Shown here one piece after another: positions 8,208 through 15,759 of a stretch of 35,932 nt of DNA (the first letter of the stretch is position 1; every line of letters starts with the position of its first letter). Below the pieces are notes generated by a model. The model had not been told where the DNA came from, ran no database searches, and was given only the letters and a program-made list of their open reading frames with translations. Source of the DNA: Bacillota bacterium (GTDB lineage Bacteria; Bacillota; Clostridia; Oscillospirales; Feifaniaceae); NCBI GenBank assembly GCA_030705925.1, contig JAUZPM010000019.1, positions 1 through 35,932 on the forward strand, read 5' to 3'. The translations under genes and the position numbers were made by a program.

Positions 8208-8897
8208 ATGTTTAGCAATGTAAAAAAAGCAAAAGCTGTTTACAGATTTATTATTTTTGTACTTCTTAATATAGCTGTTATTTTATTTGCTCGATATATG
8301 GCAAATACGAATGCTGTTGATACAGCACTTAGGACCGGCTCAAGCGGGGAACAAGTAAGGCAAGTGCAGACGAGGCTTCGCAATTGGGGCTACTATAAGG
8401 GTGCTGTCGATGGCATATATGGTTCAAAAACCAGGAGTGCGGTTATCTACTTTCAAAAGAAAAATGGTCTAACGCCTGACGGGATAGTTGGCAAGCAAAC
8501 TTTTTACGCTCTTGGTATAAACGCTAATACTGGTTCTACATCATCAAACAATAATATCAATTTACTTGCTAAAATTATATCCGCGGAAGCACGGGGAGAA
8601 CCATATAGAGGGCAGGTCGCTGTCGGCGCAGTTATAATGAACCGCGTGGATCACCCTTCTTTCCCGAATACCCTTGCAGGGGTTATATACCAACCGGGAG
8701 CTTTTACTGCTATCGTAGATGGACAAATCAACGTAGCAGTTACAGAAAGTGCTTACCGAGCAGCGCGCGACGCACTTAACGGGGTTGATCCGACTTATGG
8801 ATGTATTTATTATTACAATCCTGCAACAGCAACGAATTCATGGATACGCAGCCGGCCGATCGTTACAAGAATCGGTAAACACGTATTCTGCAGATAA
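8208..8897 (+). CDS. sleB: Spore cortex-lytic hydrolase, SleB/CwlJ family
   Basis: A 229-aa lytic enzyme acting on muramic-delta-lactam cortex peptidoglycan during germination. Domains in order: N-terminal membrane or signal segment (about 14-30, FIIFVLLNIAVILFARY), a PG_binding_1 domain (about 42-105, GSSGEQVRQVQTRL and DGIYGSKTRSAV), and a Hydrolase_2 domain (about 118-229) beginning LLAKIISAEARGEPY with the presumed catalytic Glu, then VGAVIMNRVDHPSFP and CIYYYNP. ATG 8208 lies 7 nt after GGGAGGAG; an upstream in-frame ATG at 8184 falls in the hairpin loop and has no site of its own. No ypeB partner gene follows. The gene indicates a spore former. Family call is firm; SleB rather than another paralogue is likely. 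Confidence 0.9.
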   Translation: MFSNVKKAKAVYRFIIFVLLNIAVILFARYMANTNAVDTALRTGSSGEQVRQVQTRLRNWGYYKGAVDGIYGSKTRSAVIYFQKKNGLTPDGIVGKQTFYALGINANTGSTSSNNNINLLAKIISAEARGEPYRGQVAVGAVIMNRVDHPSFPNTLAGVIYQPGAFTAIVDGQINVAVTESAYRAARDALNGVDPTYGCIYYYNPATATNSWIRSRPIVTRIGKHVFCR

Positions 8898-8898
8898 A

Positions 8899-8937
8899 AA
8901 AAGAGTCTTTCAATTGAAAGGCTCTTTCCTTTTTTTA
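8899..8937. terminator. Bidirectional terminator between convergent sleB and metH
   Basis: Stem AAAGAG-t-CTTTC / GAAAG-g-CTCTTT around an AATT loop (8900-8927), followed by CCTTTTTTT on the plus strand. On the minus strand the A-run before the stem becomes a T7 tract. It overlaps the metH stop codon and serves both genes. Confidence 0.88.
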
Positions 8938-11292
8938 ATTAAAAACTGACTCTGTTATTTTAACCGCATCCATTGCATCTTTTGCATAAAAATCTGCGCC
9001 AACCATATCTGCATATTCGGGTGTAAGAACTGCTCCTCCTACCATTGTTTTGCATGGGATTTTATAAATGTGCAACGATTCTATTGTTTCCTTCATGCTT
9101 TTAACCGTTGTTGTCATTAGGGCGCTGAGACCTATAAGACGTATATCGTTCTTTTTTGCCTCATCTATAATAGTGCTGATTTCAACATCTTTTCCCAGAT
9201 CTATTACTTCATAATTGTAACTTTGCAGCAGCATTTTAACGATATTTTTCCCGATATCATGTATATCACCTTTTACAGTAGCAAGAATAACCTTGCCTTT
9301 AGAAGTGCCGCATTCTGCAAGATTCATATTATCACGTATTATTTCAAAAGCGTTTTTAACCGTTTCAGCTGACCGGATAAGCTGGGGCAAAAACAGCTCG
9401 CCCTTTTCAAAAGCGCTGCCAACATGATTTAGTGCCGGAACAAAAATTTTGTTAATTATATCGAGCGGAGCATCAGTTTTTAATAGTTCTCTTACCGCTT
9501 TTTGCGCTTCATCTTTTCTCCCCTGCAATATTATGTCATATAAACTTATATTAGAAAGCATTTCAGTTTTTATTAATGCATTATTTTCTCCGGAATATTT
9601 ATTTATAAAAGACGCTGCATCTTTATCCTCATAATTTAAGACGCGAAATGTGTCGATCACTGACATTATTTCAGAAGAAAGAGGATTTATAATCGGAGCA
9701 TCAAGTCCCGCGCCTAAAGCTGCGGCTAAAAAGGTGCTGTTGATTAGCGGCCTTGAGGGAAGCCCGAAAGATACGTTGCTCACGCCGAGGACTGTAAGTA
9801 CTCCCAGTTTCTGTTTTACAAGTTTTATCGCCTTTAGGGTCTCCATTACCTGAGATTGCTGTGCGCTTGCGGTCAAAACCAGACAGTCAATGACGATGCT
9901 GTCTTTTGGTATGCCATATTCAGCTGCTGTACTTATAATATTTTCAGCAATCTTTAAACGTCCCTCTGCGGTTTCGGGAATTCCTTTTTCATCAAGTGTA
10001 AGACCAACAACCATTGTGCCATATTTTTTAACAATCGGGAAAACCCTCTCCATAACTGCCTTTTTGCCGTTTACTGAATTGATTATGGGGCGACCCCTGC
10101 ATACTCGAACGCCAGCCTCTATTGTATTAATATCAGAGCTGTCTATCTGCAAAGGAAGTGACGAAACTGCCTGTATTTCCTTTACAGCGTGCTTCATCGT
10201 TTCAGGTTCATTGATCTCAGGAAGCCCGACATTGACATCGAGAACATTTGCCCCTGCGTTTGTTTGATTAATAGCTTCATTAGCGATATAGTCAAAATCG
10301 TTTTCTTTTAACGCCTGTTTTAGTTTCTTTTTGCCTGTTGGATTAATACGCTCTCCAATTACAGTTGTTTTACCGCTTAATAAAACTGTTTTCAGTGATG
10401 ATGTTACAGCAGGAATAAGATTTTTTTTGATTTTTGCAGGTTTTCGGTTTGTAAGAGCGGCCAAATCCGCTATGAACTGAGAAGTTGTCCCACAGCAGCC
10501 GCCTACCATAGAAACGCCATTATCTATCATTATGCTTATATAAGATGCAAACTCCTCTGGTGATATATCGTAAACTGTATGTTCGTTTTCATTTCGCGGG
10601 ATACCTGCATTTGGCTGAACAATGACCGGCACGTTCGCATATTTTAAAATCGTATCTACTACAGGAAGCATCTCTTTAGGCCCCAGCGAACAATTGACCC
10701 CGACTGCATCAATACCAAGTGAACAGAGCGATATTGTAGCTGTTACAGCATCAGTTCCGATAAAAGTTCTTCCACCCTCTTCATAAGACATTGTACAGAT
10801 TACAGGCAGATCGCTGTTCTCCTTAGCGGCAAGAATTGCGGCCTTTGCCTCAAGTATGTCTGATTGTGTTTCTATAATTATAAGGTCTGCCCCTGCCGCG
10901 GCTCCAGCGGTAACCTGTTCTGAAAATAATTTATATGCCCGTTCAAAAGTCAGCGTACCCATTGGCTCTAAAAGCTCACCCAACGGCCCAATATCAAGAG
11001 CAACGTACTTTGCCCCGCTTTTTTTTGCACATTGGACAGCTGATGTGATGACCTTTTCTACAGACAGATTCTCAATAGAAAGCTTTAATGCGTTGGCGCC
11101 AAAGGTATTAGTTGTAACTACATCGCTTCCCGCCTTTATATATTCCTGATGAATATGGGTTACAACCTCAGGATGTGTTATATTAAACTTTTCAGGAAGT
11201 TCCCCTGTCTTAAGTCCGTTCTGCTGAAGCATGGTTCCCATTGCCCCGTCAAATAGAACTATTTTGTTGTTTAGGAATTCTCTAAACTCCAC
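8935..11292 (-). CDS. metH: Cobalamin-dependent methionine synthase lacking the reactivation domain
   Basis: Transfers a methyl group from methyl-THF through B12 to homocysteine. The 785-aa product contains the homocysteine-binding barrel with zinc ligands in GVNCSLG and GGCCGTT, the pterin-binding barrel (GERINPTGKKKLKQAL), the four-helix cap and the B12 domain with the cobalt-ligand motif GDIHDIGKN and GLSALMTTT. It stops there, so the C-terminal SAM-dependent reactivation domain of E. coli MetH (about 1230 aa in total) is absent; that domain is encoded by the gene just upstream. The GTG at 11290-11292 is chosen because GAAAGGAAGG lies 8 nt upstream. It overlaps the upstream gene by 11 bp. 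A longer reading from 11382 would overlap it by 100 bp and adds non-family residues. Confidence 0.95.
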   Translation of the reverse strand: MEFREFLNNKIVLFDGAMGTMLQQNGLKTGELPEKFNITHPEVVTHIHQEYIKAGSDVVTTNTFGANALKLSIENLSVEKVITSAVQCAKKSGAKYVALDIGPLGELLEPMGTLTFERAYKLFSEQVTAGAAAGADLIIIETQSDILEAKAAILAAKENSDLPVICTMSYEEGGRTFIGTDAVTATISLCSLGIDAVGVNCSLGPKEMLPVVDTILKYANVPVIVQPNAGIPRNENEHTVYDISPEEFASYISIMIDNGVSMVGGCCGTTSQFIADLAALTNRKPAKIKKNLIPAVTSSLKTVLLSGKTTVIGERINPTGKKKLKQALKENDFDYIANEAINQTNAGANVLDVNVGLPEINEPETMKHAVKEIQAVSSLPLQIDSSDINTIEAGVRVCRGRPIINSVNGKKAVMERVFPIVKKYGTMVVGLTLDEKGIPETAEGRLKIAENIISTAAEYGIPKDSIVIDCLVLTASAQQSQVMETLKAIKLVKQKLGVLTVLGVSNVSFGLPSRPLINSTFLAAALGAGLDAPIINPLSSEIMSVIDTFRVLNYEDKDAASFINKYSGENNALIKTEMLSNISLYDIILQGRKDEAQKAVRELLKTDAPLDIINKIFVPALNHVGSAFEKGELFLPQLIRSAETVKNAFEIIRDNMNLAECGTSKGKVILATVKGDIHDIGKNIVKMLLQSYNYEVIDLGKDVEISTIIDEAKKNDIRLIGLSALMTTTVKSMKETIESLHIYKIPCKTMVGGAVLTPEYADMVGADFYAKDAMDAVKITESVFN

Positions 11293-11923
11293 AGATTTTA
11301 CCTTCCTTTCTATAGGTACAACTGTTCCGCCTTGAACATATTTCACAGCCGCCTGCAGAAATTTTTTCATTAAATATACCAATAAAAGCTGTTACAGACT
11401 TTCTTGGGGTAAGAATGCAGCTTTCATTTGCATAAAGACCGATTAGTCTTCCCGCATTTAATATATCTAATATTTTTCTTTGTATATCAAGCGGAGTATC
11501 TCCATACCCTGGACTGTAGCGATAACCTGTAAACAGCCCTTCATTACTGACCTGTTTTTCAACCTCGTCGCTTATTTCATCGCATAATTTCTCTACCAGT
11601 GCAGTTGCCGATGCGTCAAAAACAACCGCTTTGGCAAGATCAGTATGCTGAAGCTCCAATATCTTTGTATCAACAGCTAAACCTAATGTTGCTGCAAGAA
11701 CCGCACATTTTCCAGCTTTAGCTATATAATATTTTAAATCTTTACCGGGAAGCAATAATTCTGTGCCTGACAGCATTAGTTCTCCACCGTTGCCTATAAT
11801 ATCAAACATTCTCCATACTTTCTTGGGTTTTGATATCTTTCGGCATTCATCTATACACTCATCTACCATAAGTGATATTTCCGGGGAAAGGTTGCCCTTT
11901 TTATATCCAAGGTATCTAAGCAC
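11282..11923 (-). CDS. Stand-alone MetH reactivation-domain protein
   Basis: A 213-aa (or slightly longer) homologue of the C-terminal activation domain of MetH, which binds SAM and re-methylates oxidised cob(II)alamin. The diagnostic motif is RYSPGYGDTPLDIQ (compare RxxPGYP in E. coli MetH), followed by LTPRKSVTAFIG; a Cys-rich end CEICSRRNSC is common in these free-standing versions. It lies between metF and metH and completes the truncated MetH. The start is uncertain. GTG 11921-11923 has only AAGAAGAA before it, while a near-perfect GGAGGTGATT sits 29 nt upstream, correctly spaced from an in-frame ATA codon at 11942-11944 that would add MLYLKEE. Confidence 0.85.
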   Translation of the reverse strand: MLRYLGYKKGNLSPEISLMVDECIDECRKISKPKKVWRMFDIIGNGGELMLSGTELLLPGKDLKYYIAKAGKCAVLAATLGLAVDTKILELQHTDLAKAVVFDASATALVEKLCDEISDEVEKQVSNEGLFTGYRYSPGYGDTPLDIQRKILDILNAGRLIGLYANESCILTPRKSVTAFIGIFNEKISAGGCEICSRRNSCTYRKEGKICGV

Positions 11924-11944
11924 TTCTTCTTTTAAATATAATAT

Positions 11945-12811
11945 TTAAATCACCTCCCTGACTTTTTGCATGCATTCTTTAGCTATATCCGGCTGATTCA
12001 TCGTATATATATGTACCCCAGGAACTCCATGTTCGCAAAGGTCTAGAAGCTGATTTACTGCATGGTCTATTCCGGCTTTTTTTAGGCTTACTGGATCACT
12101 TTCATATTTGTTTAATAGTCTAACGATACCGGAAGGAAGCGAGACTCCGCACATAAATATCATTTTTTCAATCTGACTGCGACTCAGAATCGGCATGACA
12201 CCAGCTGAAACCGGTATATTAATACCCTTTTTCAAGGCTTTATCATAAAAGTTGTAAAAATAATCATTATCAAAAAACAGCTGTGTCACAAGAAACTCGG
12301 CGCCTGCGTCTACCTTTTCTTTAAGATGATCGAGGCTGAGGTCAAGATTATCACAGGCAATATGTCCTTCAGGGTATGCTGCTGCCCCTATGCAAAAAGT
12401 AGGGTACTTTTCTTTAATATAACTTATGAGATCTTTAGCAAAGCGGAATTGCCCTAATGGATCAGTGTTGCCGGCAGGAATATCCCCACGCAGAGACATT
12501 ATATTATCGACACCATTTTGCAGGAGGCTTTCTGCAAAACGATCTATATCATCTTCTTCGGCTTTTATACATGTCAGATGCGCCATTGATTCGATACCGT
12601 ATACTTTTTTAATATCTGAGGCGATTTGAACAGTTTTTTCACTGTTTCCGCTTCCTCCGGCACTATATGTCACGCTGATAAAATCAGGAGCCAAATTTTT
12701 AATTTCTCGCAGCGTATCGTAAAGTGTAGTTACTCCGCTGTCCTTTTTTGGTGGGAAAATCTCAAGAGATACTACCGTTTTCTTCTGCTTATAAAGCTCG
12801 TTGATTCTCAT
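11945..12811 (-). CDS. metF: Methylenetetrahydrofolate reductase
   Basis: Reduces 5,10-methylene-THF to 5-methyl-THF, the methyl donor for MetH. The 288-aa FAD-dependent barrel begins MRINELYKQKKTVVSLEIFPPK, with the catalytic Glu of SLEIFPP, then FISVTYSAGG, SLRGDIP and EFLVTQLFFDNDYF, all typical of MetF. The ATG at 12809-12811 has GGAGG 5 nt upstream; upstream in-frame codons read as a hydrophobic AT-rich leader and overlap the promoter. First gene of metF / reactivation protein / metH; its end contains the GGAGGTGATT site that serves the next gene. Confidence 0.96.
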   Translation of the reverse strand: MRINELYKQKKTVVSLEIFPPKKDSGVTTLYDTLREIKNLAPDFISVTYSAGGSGNSEKTVQIASDIKKVYGIESMAHLTCIKAEEDDIDRFAESLLQNGVDNIMSLRGDIPAGNTDPLGQFRFAKDLISYIKEKYPTFCIGAAAYPEGHIACDNLDLSLDHLKEKVDAGAEFLVTQLFFDNDYFYNFYDKALKKGINIPVSAGVMPILSRSQIEKMIFMCGVSLPSGIVRLLNKYESDPVSLKKAGIDHAVNQLLDLCEHGVPGVHIYTMNQPDIAKECMQKVREVI

Positions 12812-12839
12812 TGCAGCCTCCGTTTTTAAAATAAATAAT

Positions 12840-12868
12840 ATTATAATACATAAAAATAAATATGTAAA
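12840..12868 (-). promoter_or_regulatory. Sigma-A promoter of the metF-metH operon
   Basis: On the minus strand TTTACA (12863-12868), 17-nt spacer, TATAAT (12840-12845). The leader to the metF ATG is about 22 nt, which leaves no room for a SAM or cobalamin riboswitch. Confidence 0.75.
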
Positions 12869-12875
12869 ATAAATA

Positions 12876-12920
12876 TTAAAATAAATGCTCTCCATCATAT
12901 AAGGAGAGCATTTATTTTAA
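12876..12920 (-). terminator. Strong hairpin terminator after the thioredoxin gene
   Basis: An 18-bp perfect stem, TTAAAATAAATGCTCTCC (12876-12893) and GGAGAGCATTTATTTTAA (12903-12920), with a 9-nt loop. It lies 7 nt past the thioredoxin stop on the minus strand, and the minus-strand copy continues into TATTTATTTT. It separates the arsR-trx unit from the metF promoter. Confidence 0.85.
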
Positions 12921-12927
12921 TAAAAAA

Positions 12928-13188
12928 TCATGAGTTTACAAGATTGTCTATTTTTGCGTTTATTTCATTTTCAGGTATATATCCTACTGTTTTTTGTTTT
13001 GGCTCTCCGCTTTTGAAATACATTAATGTAGGAATGCTCATAATTCCATACTTCATTGCAATCTCCCCAAAATTATCAACGTTGATTTTTACAACGTCCA
13101 CCTCAGTTTCCCTGTTCGTTGCAATATTCTCTAAAATAGGAGCAATCATTTTACACGGCCCGCACCAGTCAGCGTAAAAATCCACCAC
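12928..13188 (-). CDS. Thioredoxin-like protein, natural start interrupted by a stop codon
   Basis: The readable frame gives a thioredoxin fold with active site DFYADWCGPCKMIAP, the cis-proline loop SIPTLMYF and KSGEPKQKTVGY, so it would be a small cytoplasmic dithiol reductase. From the first available GTG (13186-13188) it is 86 aa, about 20 short of a normal thioredoxin: the first strand and helix are missing. Those residues are encoded upstream in frame (VNNIDELDKEVFNNNKPVV), and a perfect GGAGG site with ATG stands at 13249-13251, but the frame reads ATG AAA TAA (stop at 13243-13245). Either the gene is a recent pseudogene, the stop is a sequencing error, or an unusual start is used. It follows the arsR-type gene directly, in one operon. 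Confidence 0.65.
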   Translation of the reverse strand: MVDFYADWCGPCKMIAPILENIATNRETEVDVVKINVDNFGEIAMKYGIMSIPTLMYFKSGEPKQKTVGYIPENEINAKIDNLVNS

Positions 13189-13264
13189 TACTGGTTTATT
13201 GTTGTTAAAAACTTCCTTATCTAATTCGTCAATATTGTTTACTTATTTCATTTTCCTACCTCCG

Positions 13265-13546
13265 TTATTTTTCCACTATTAAGGATATAAGCGACTCAAG
13301 GTGTTTGCAGTCTATACAGTAACAACGCATAAGCTTATCTCGCTCACAGTTTATTATCCCCGCATTGCGTAAGACTGATAAATGTTTTGATACAGTCGGC
13401 TGTGGTATATCAAGCTGCCTGCATAAGTCAGTGACATTAATCTTATTATCTTGCCTAAGTAGATCAAGTATCATCAACCTGACAGGATGTGCAAGAGCCT
13501 TTAATATTTCAGCACGCTTTTCATATTTTTGATAACTTTCATTCAC
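13265..13546 (-). CDS. ArsR/SmtB-family transcriptional repressor
   Basis: A 93-aa winged-helix regulator: LKALAHPVRLMILDLL, then the recognition region VTDLCRQLDIPQPTVSKHLSVLRNAGII and the wing. Such repressors leave DNA when they bind metal or are oxidised. Near the C-terminus it has CYCIDC (a Cys-x-Cys-x-x-Cys cluster), and another Cys in TDLCRQL sits where ArsR proteins often carry a metal ligand, so thiol or metal sensing is likely; the inducer is unknown. The start is GTG 13544-13546 with GGGGG 7 nt upstream; an out-of-frame ATG overlaps it. The promoter carries an inverted repeat over the -10, consistent with autorepression, and the thioredoxin gene follows. Confidence 0.88.
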   Translation of the reverse strand: MNESYQKYEKRAEILKALAHPVRLMILDLLRQDNKINVTDLCRQLDIPQPTVSKHLSVLRNAGIINCERDKLMRCYCIDCKHLESLISLIVEK

Positions 13547-13559
13547 CTTATAGCCCCCT

Positions 13560-13579
13560 ATATTCCTTTATGGGAATAT
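13560..13579 (-). promoter_or_regulatory. Probable ArsR operator (inverted repeat)
   Basis: Perfect palindrome ATATTCC-tttatg-GGAATAT. It touches the -10 element and covers the predicted transcript start of the arsR-trx operon, where a repressor would block transcription. Confidence 0.6.
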
Positions 13580-13606
13580 TGTAATATACTATTGGCGCTT
13601 TGTCAA
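13578..13606 (-). promoter_or_regulatory. Sigma-A promoter of the arsR-trx operon
   Basis: On the minus strand TTGACA (13601-13606), 17-nt spacer, TACAAT (13578-13583). A consensus -35 with an overlapping palindrome fits a strong promoter held down by a repressor. Confidence 0.8.
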
Positions 13607-13652
13607 TATATTTAACAATATAAGCATATACTATTTTTTATAAAAATATTAA

Positions 13653-13682
13653 TAAAAAAACAGCGGAAATAAAATCCGCTGT
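13653..13682 (-). terminator. Terminator of the parA-parB-serS operon
   Basis: Stem ACAGCGGA (13660-13667) / TCCGCTGT (13675-13682), loop AATAAAA; on the minus strand it is followed by a T7 tract. It lies about 245 nt past the serS stop, beyond the MITE-like element, and shares its last bases with that element's left end. Confidence 0.85.
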
Positions 13683-13918
13683 CAGACTGTCGAAAAAGTA
13701 CGCGCACCGCAAAAGCGATTACATATAGATCAAAAGACAAATTGAAGTTTCGAGTCTTTAAGCGCGCTCCACAGGTACGGTTTGTAAACGCAAAATGGCG
13801 TAAGCGTCCCCGTACCGGGGGCACTTTTGCTTACTTCAGAACAGGCGCCCTGCTGTATCTACATACAGCGACGAGCGCCTGTTCTTTGTATGCCTGCCCT
13901 TTTCGAGCGTCTGTCAGC
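13678..13918. mobile_element. MITE-like element with terminal inverted repeats
   Basis: A 241-bp non-coding block. Its ends, GCTGTCAGACTGTCGAAAAA (13678-13697) and, reversed, GCTGACAGACGCTCGAAAAG (13918-13899), match at 16 of 20 positions. Inside are nested palindromes: GGTACGG / CCGTACC around a GTAAACGC/GCGTAAGC region, and a long hairpin GAACAGGCGC / GCGCCTGTTC (about 13838-13884) enclosing GCTGTAT / ATACAGC. No transposase is encoded and no clear target duplication is seen. It lies between the serS stop and its terminator. A structured 3' UTR RNA is an alternative. Confidence 0.5.
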
Positions 13919-13925
13919 TTATAAC

Positions 13926-15203
13926 TTATTTTATAACTTTCATTCCGCCCATGTATGGAACCAATACATCAGGAACTGTAACGCTGCCGTCTGCATTCTG
14001 GTAATTTTCAATGATTGCCGCAACTGTGCGCCCAACAGCAACACCCGAACCATTTAATGTATGAACAAATTCAGCTTTTGATGTTGGCGTTTCTTTAAAT
14101 CTAATTCCTGCTCTTCTTGCCTGAAAATCTTCAAAATTCGAGCATGAAGAAATTTCAACATAGCGATTGTATGATGGCATCCAAACTTCGATATCATAAG
14201 TCATAGCGGATGAAAAACCAAGATCCCCGCTGCAAAGCCTTACCACTCTATACGGTAGTCCCAGCGCTTGCAAAACGCTTTCCGCGTCATTAGTTAAAGA
14301 TTCAAGCTCCTGGTATGAAGTTTCCGGAGAAACGAATTTAACAAGTTCAACTTTATTGAATTGATGCTGCCTTATAAGTCCTCGTGTATCTTTTCCGGCA
14401 CTTCCCGCTTCAGCTCTGAAACATGCTGAATAAGCGCAATATTTAATTGGTAAAACTGATTTATCTAATATATCATCCCTATGCATATTTGTAACAGGGA
14501 CTTCTGCAGTAGGAATAAGAAAATAGTCCATATTTGCAAGTTTGAAAGCATCTTCTTCAAATTTCGGGAGCTGACCTGTACCAGTCATAGAAGCTCTGTT
14601 TACCATATATGGCGGAAAAATCTCAGTATAACCATTTTTCTCAGTGTGATGATTTAAAAAGAAGCTGTATATTGAACGTTCAAGTCTCGCGCCTGCACCC
14701 CTATAAAAATGAAAACGTGCTCCAGTAACTTTTGCGGCGGTTTCAGGATCAAGGATTTTAAGAGCCTTTCCAATATCCCAGTGGGCAAGCGGTGTGAAAT
14801 CAAAATCTCGTGGAGTTCCCCACTTACGAAGCTCTAAATTTTCATCACTGTCTTTTCCGTAAGGAACTTTTTCGTTAGGCAGATTGGGAATGCAGAGTAT
14901 CAGCTTTTCGATTCTATTATCTAAATCCTTTATCTTTTCGTCATCTGATTTTATCGTTTCGCTGAGCTTTTTCATTTCCTGCATTACGCTGTCTACATCT
15001 TTTCCCTCTTTTTTATACTGAGGGATGAGCTTTGAAACCCTATTTTGCTCAGCCTTTAACTGATCATTTTTAAAAATCAAATCTCTGCGGGCTGCATCCA
15101 GTTCAAGTATTTCGTCAATCTCAGCAGAATAATCTTTCTGGCGGCTTGCAAGGCGAGCTTTTACCTTAGCTGGCTCTGCTTTAATCATTTTTATGTCTAA
15201 CAT
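13926..15203 (-). CDS. serS: Seryl-tRNA synthetase
   Basis: Charges tRNA-Ser, and a tRNA-Ser gene lies in this window. The 425-aa enzyme has the N-terminal two-helix coiled-coil arm (about 27-105) that grips the long variable arm of tRNA-Ser, then the class II core with TAEVPVTN, motif 2 [20 protein letters not shown] and motif 3 [22 protein letters not shown] 15201-15203 has GGAGGAG 7 nt upstream. It is the last gene of the parA-parB-coiled-coil-serS operon (23 bp after its neighbour), and no T-box precedes it. Placement with parAB is unusual but serS is often near the origin in Bacillota. Confidence 0.97.
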   Translation of the reverse strand: MLDIKMIKAEPAKVKARLASRQKDYSAEIDEILELDAARRDLIFKNDQLKAEQNRVSKLIPQYKKEGKDVDSVMQEMKKLSETIKSDDEKIKDLDNRIEKLILCIPNLPNEKVPYGKDSDENLELRKWGTPRDFDFTPLAHWDIGKALKILDPETAAKVTGARFHFYRGAGARLERSIYSFFLNHHTEKNGYTEIFPPYMVNRASMTGTGQLPKFEEDAFKLANMDYFLIPTAEVPVTNMHRDDILDKSVLPIKYCAYSACFRAEAGSAGKDTRGLIRQHQFNKVELVKFVSPETSYQELESLTNDAESVLQALGLPYRVVRLCSGDLGFSSAMTYDIEVWMPSYNRYVEISSCSNFEDFQARRAGIRFKETPTSKAEFVHTLNGSGVAVGRTVAAIIENYQNADGSVTVPDVLVPYMGGMKVIK

Positions 15204-15226
15204 GAAGACACTCCTCCCAAAATGCT

Positions 15227-15742
15227 TTATCTTTTGATCTTTTTATCAAGCTCTTCGAATAATTTCAGAGCATTTCCGGTAAGCTTTGCTTTATCAATTC
15301 CGTTAAGCAGTTCTCTTGCTGCCTTGTTTTTTCCAACCAAATTCAGGCGACGTGCCTCAAGAAGCGACTCATACAAAGAAATTGTTTCGTTAGCCGAAGC
15401 ACTGTCTGCTGTCATAGAATCTGCTTGAGTTTGAAGCTGTTTATTTTGCGCCTGAAGATCATCATAGGATTTCTGAAGTGCTAGATAATTCTCCTGCAAG
15501 TCCTTTAGCGCAGAAGAATTCGTAGTAAGGGTTGTTTTTGTTTTTTCAAGTTCTTCCTGATACTTTTGCTGGCTTGACTGCATTTCTCTCATGTTTCGCT
15601 GCTGAATAAGCCCTGAAAAAATGATTAGAACAATAACTATAGCAAAAAAAACGATAATATATATCTGCAGATCACGCTTTGTTTTTTTCGTGCGTTTTTC
15701 TTCAAGTTCTTTTTCCTGCATTGATTGATTATTACTTTCCAT
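15227..15742 (-). CDS. Unknown single-pass membrane protein with a coiled coil
   Basis: I do not recognise this 171-aa protein. Seen: a charged N-terminal cytoplasmic stretch (1-25, rich in Glu and Lys), one transmembrane helix (about 26-46, [19 protein letters not shown]), a long Gln/Leu/Lys-rich coiled coil (about 47-115) and a helical end with [17 protein letters not shown] and [11 protein letters not shown]. The charge pattern suggests that the coiled coil faces outward if the inside-positive rule holds. It lies 17 bp after parB and 23 bp before serS, so it is co-transcribed with the partition genes. A structural or tethering role is possible but not shown; shape alone is similar to DivIC/FtsL-like proteins, without sequence support. 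Confidence 0.8.
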   Translation of the reverse strand: MESNNQSMQEKELEEKRTKKTKRDLQIYIIVFFAIVIVLIIFSGLIQQRNMREMQSSQQKYQEELEKTKTTLTTNSSALKDLQENYLALQKSYDDLQAQNKQLQTQADSMTADSASANETISLYESLLEARRLNLVGKNKAARELLNGIDKAKLTGNALKLFEELDKKIKR

Positions 15743-15759
15743 TCTTTACTACCCTTATA

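Noticed and set aside
13742-14057. Plus-strand open frames across the MITE-like element and into serS
   Set aside because: They follow inverted-repeat sequence and the antisense of serS, with no ribosome binding site and no protein family features.
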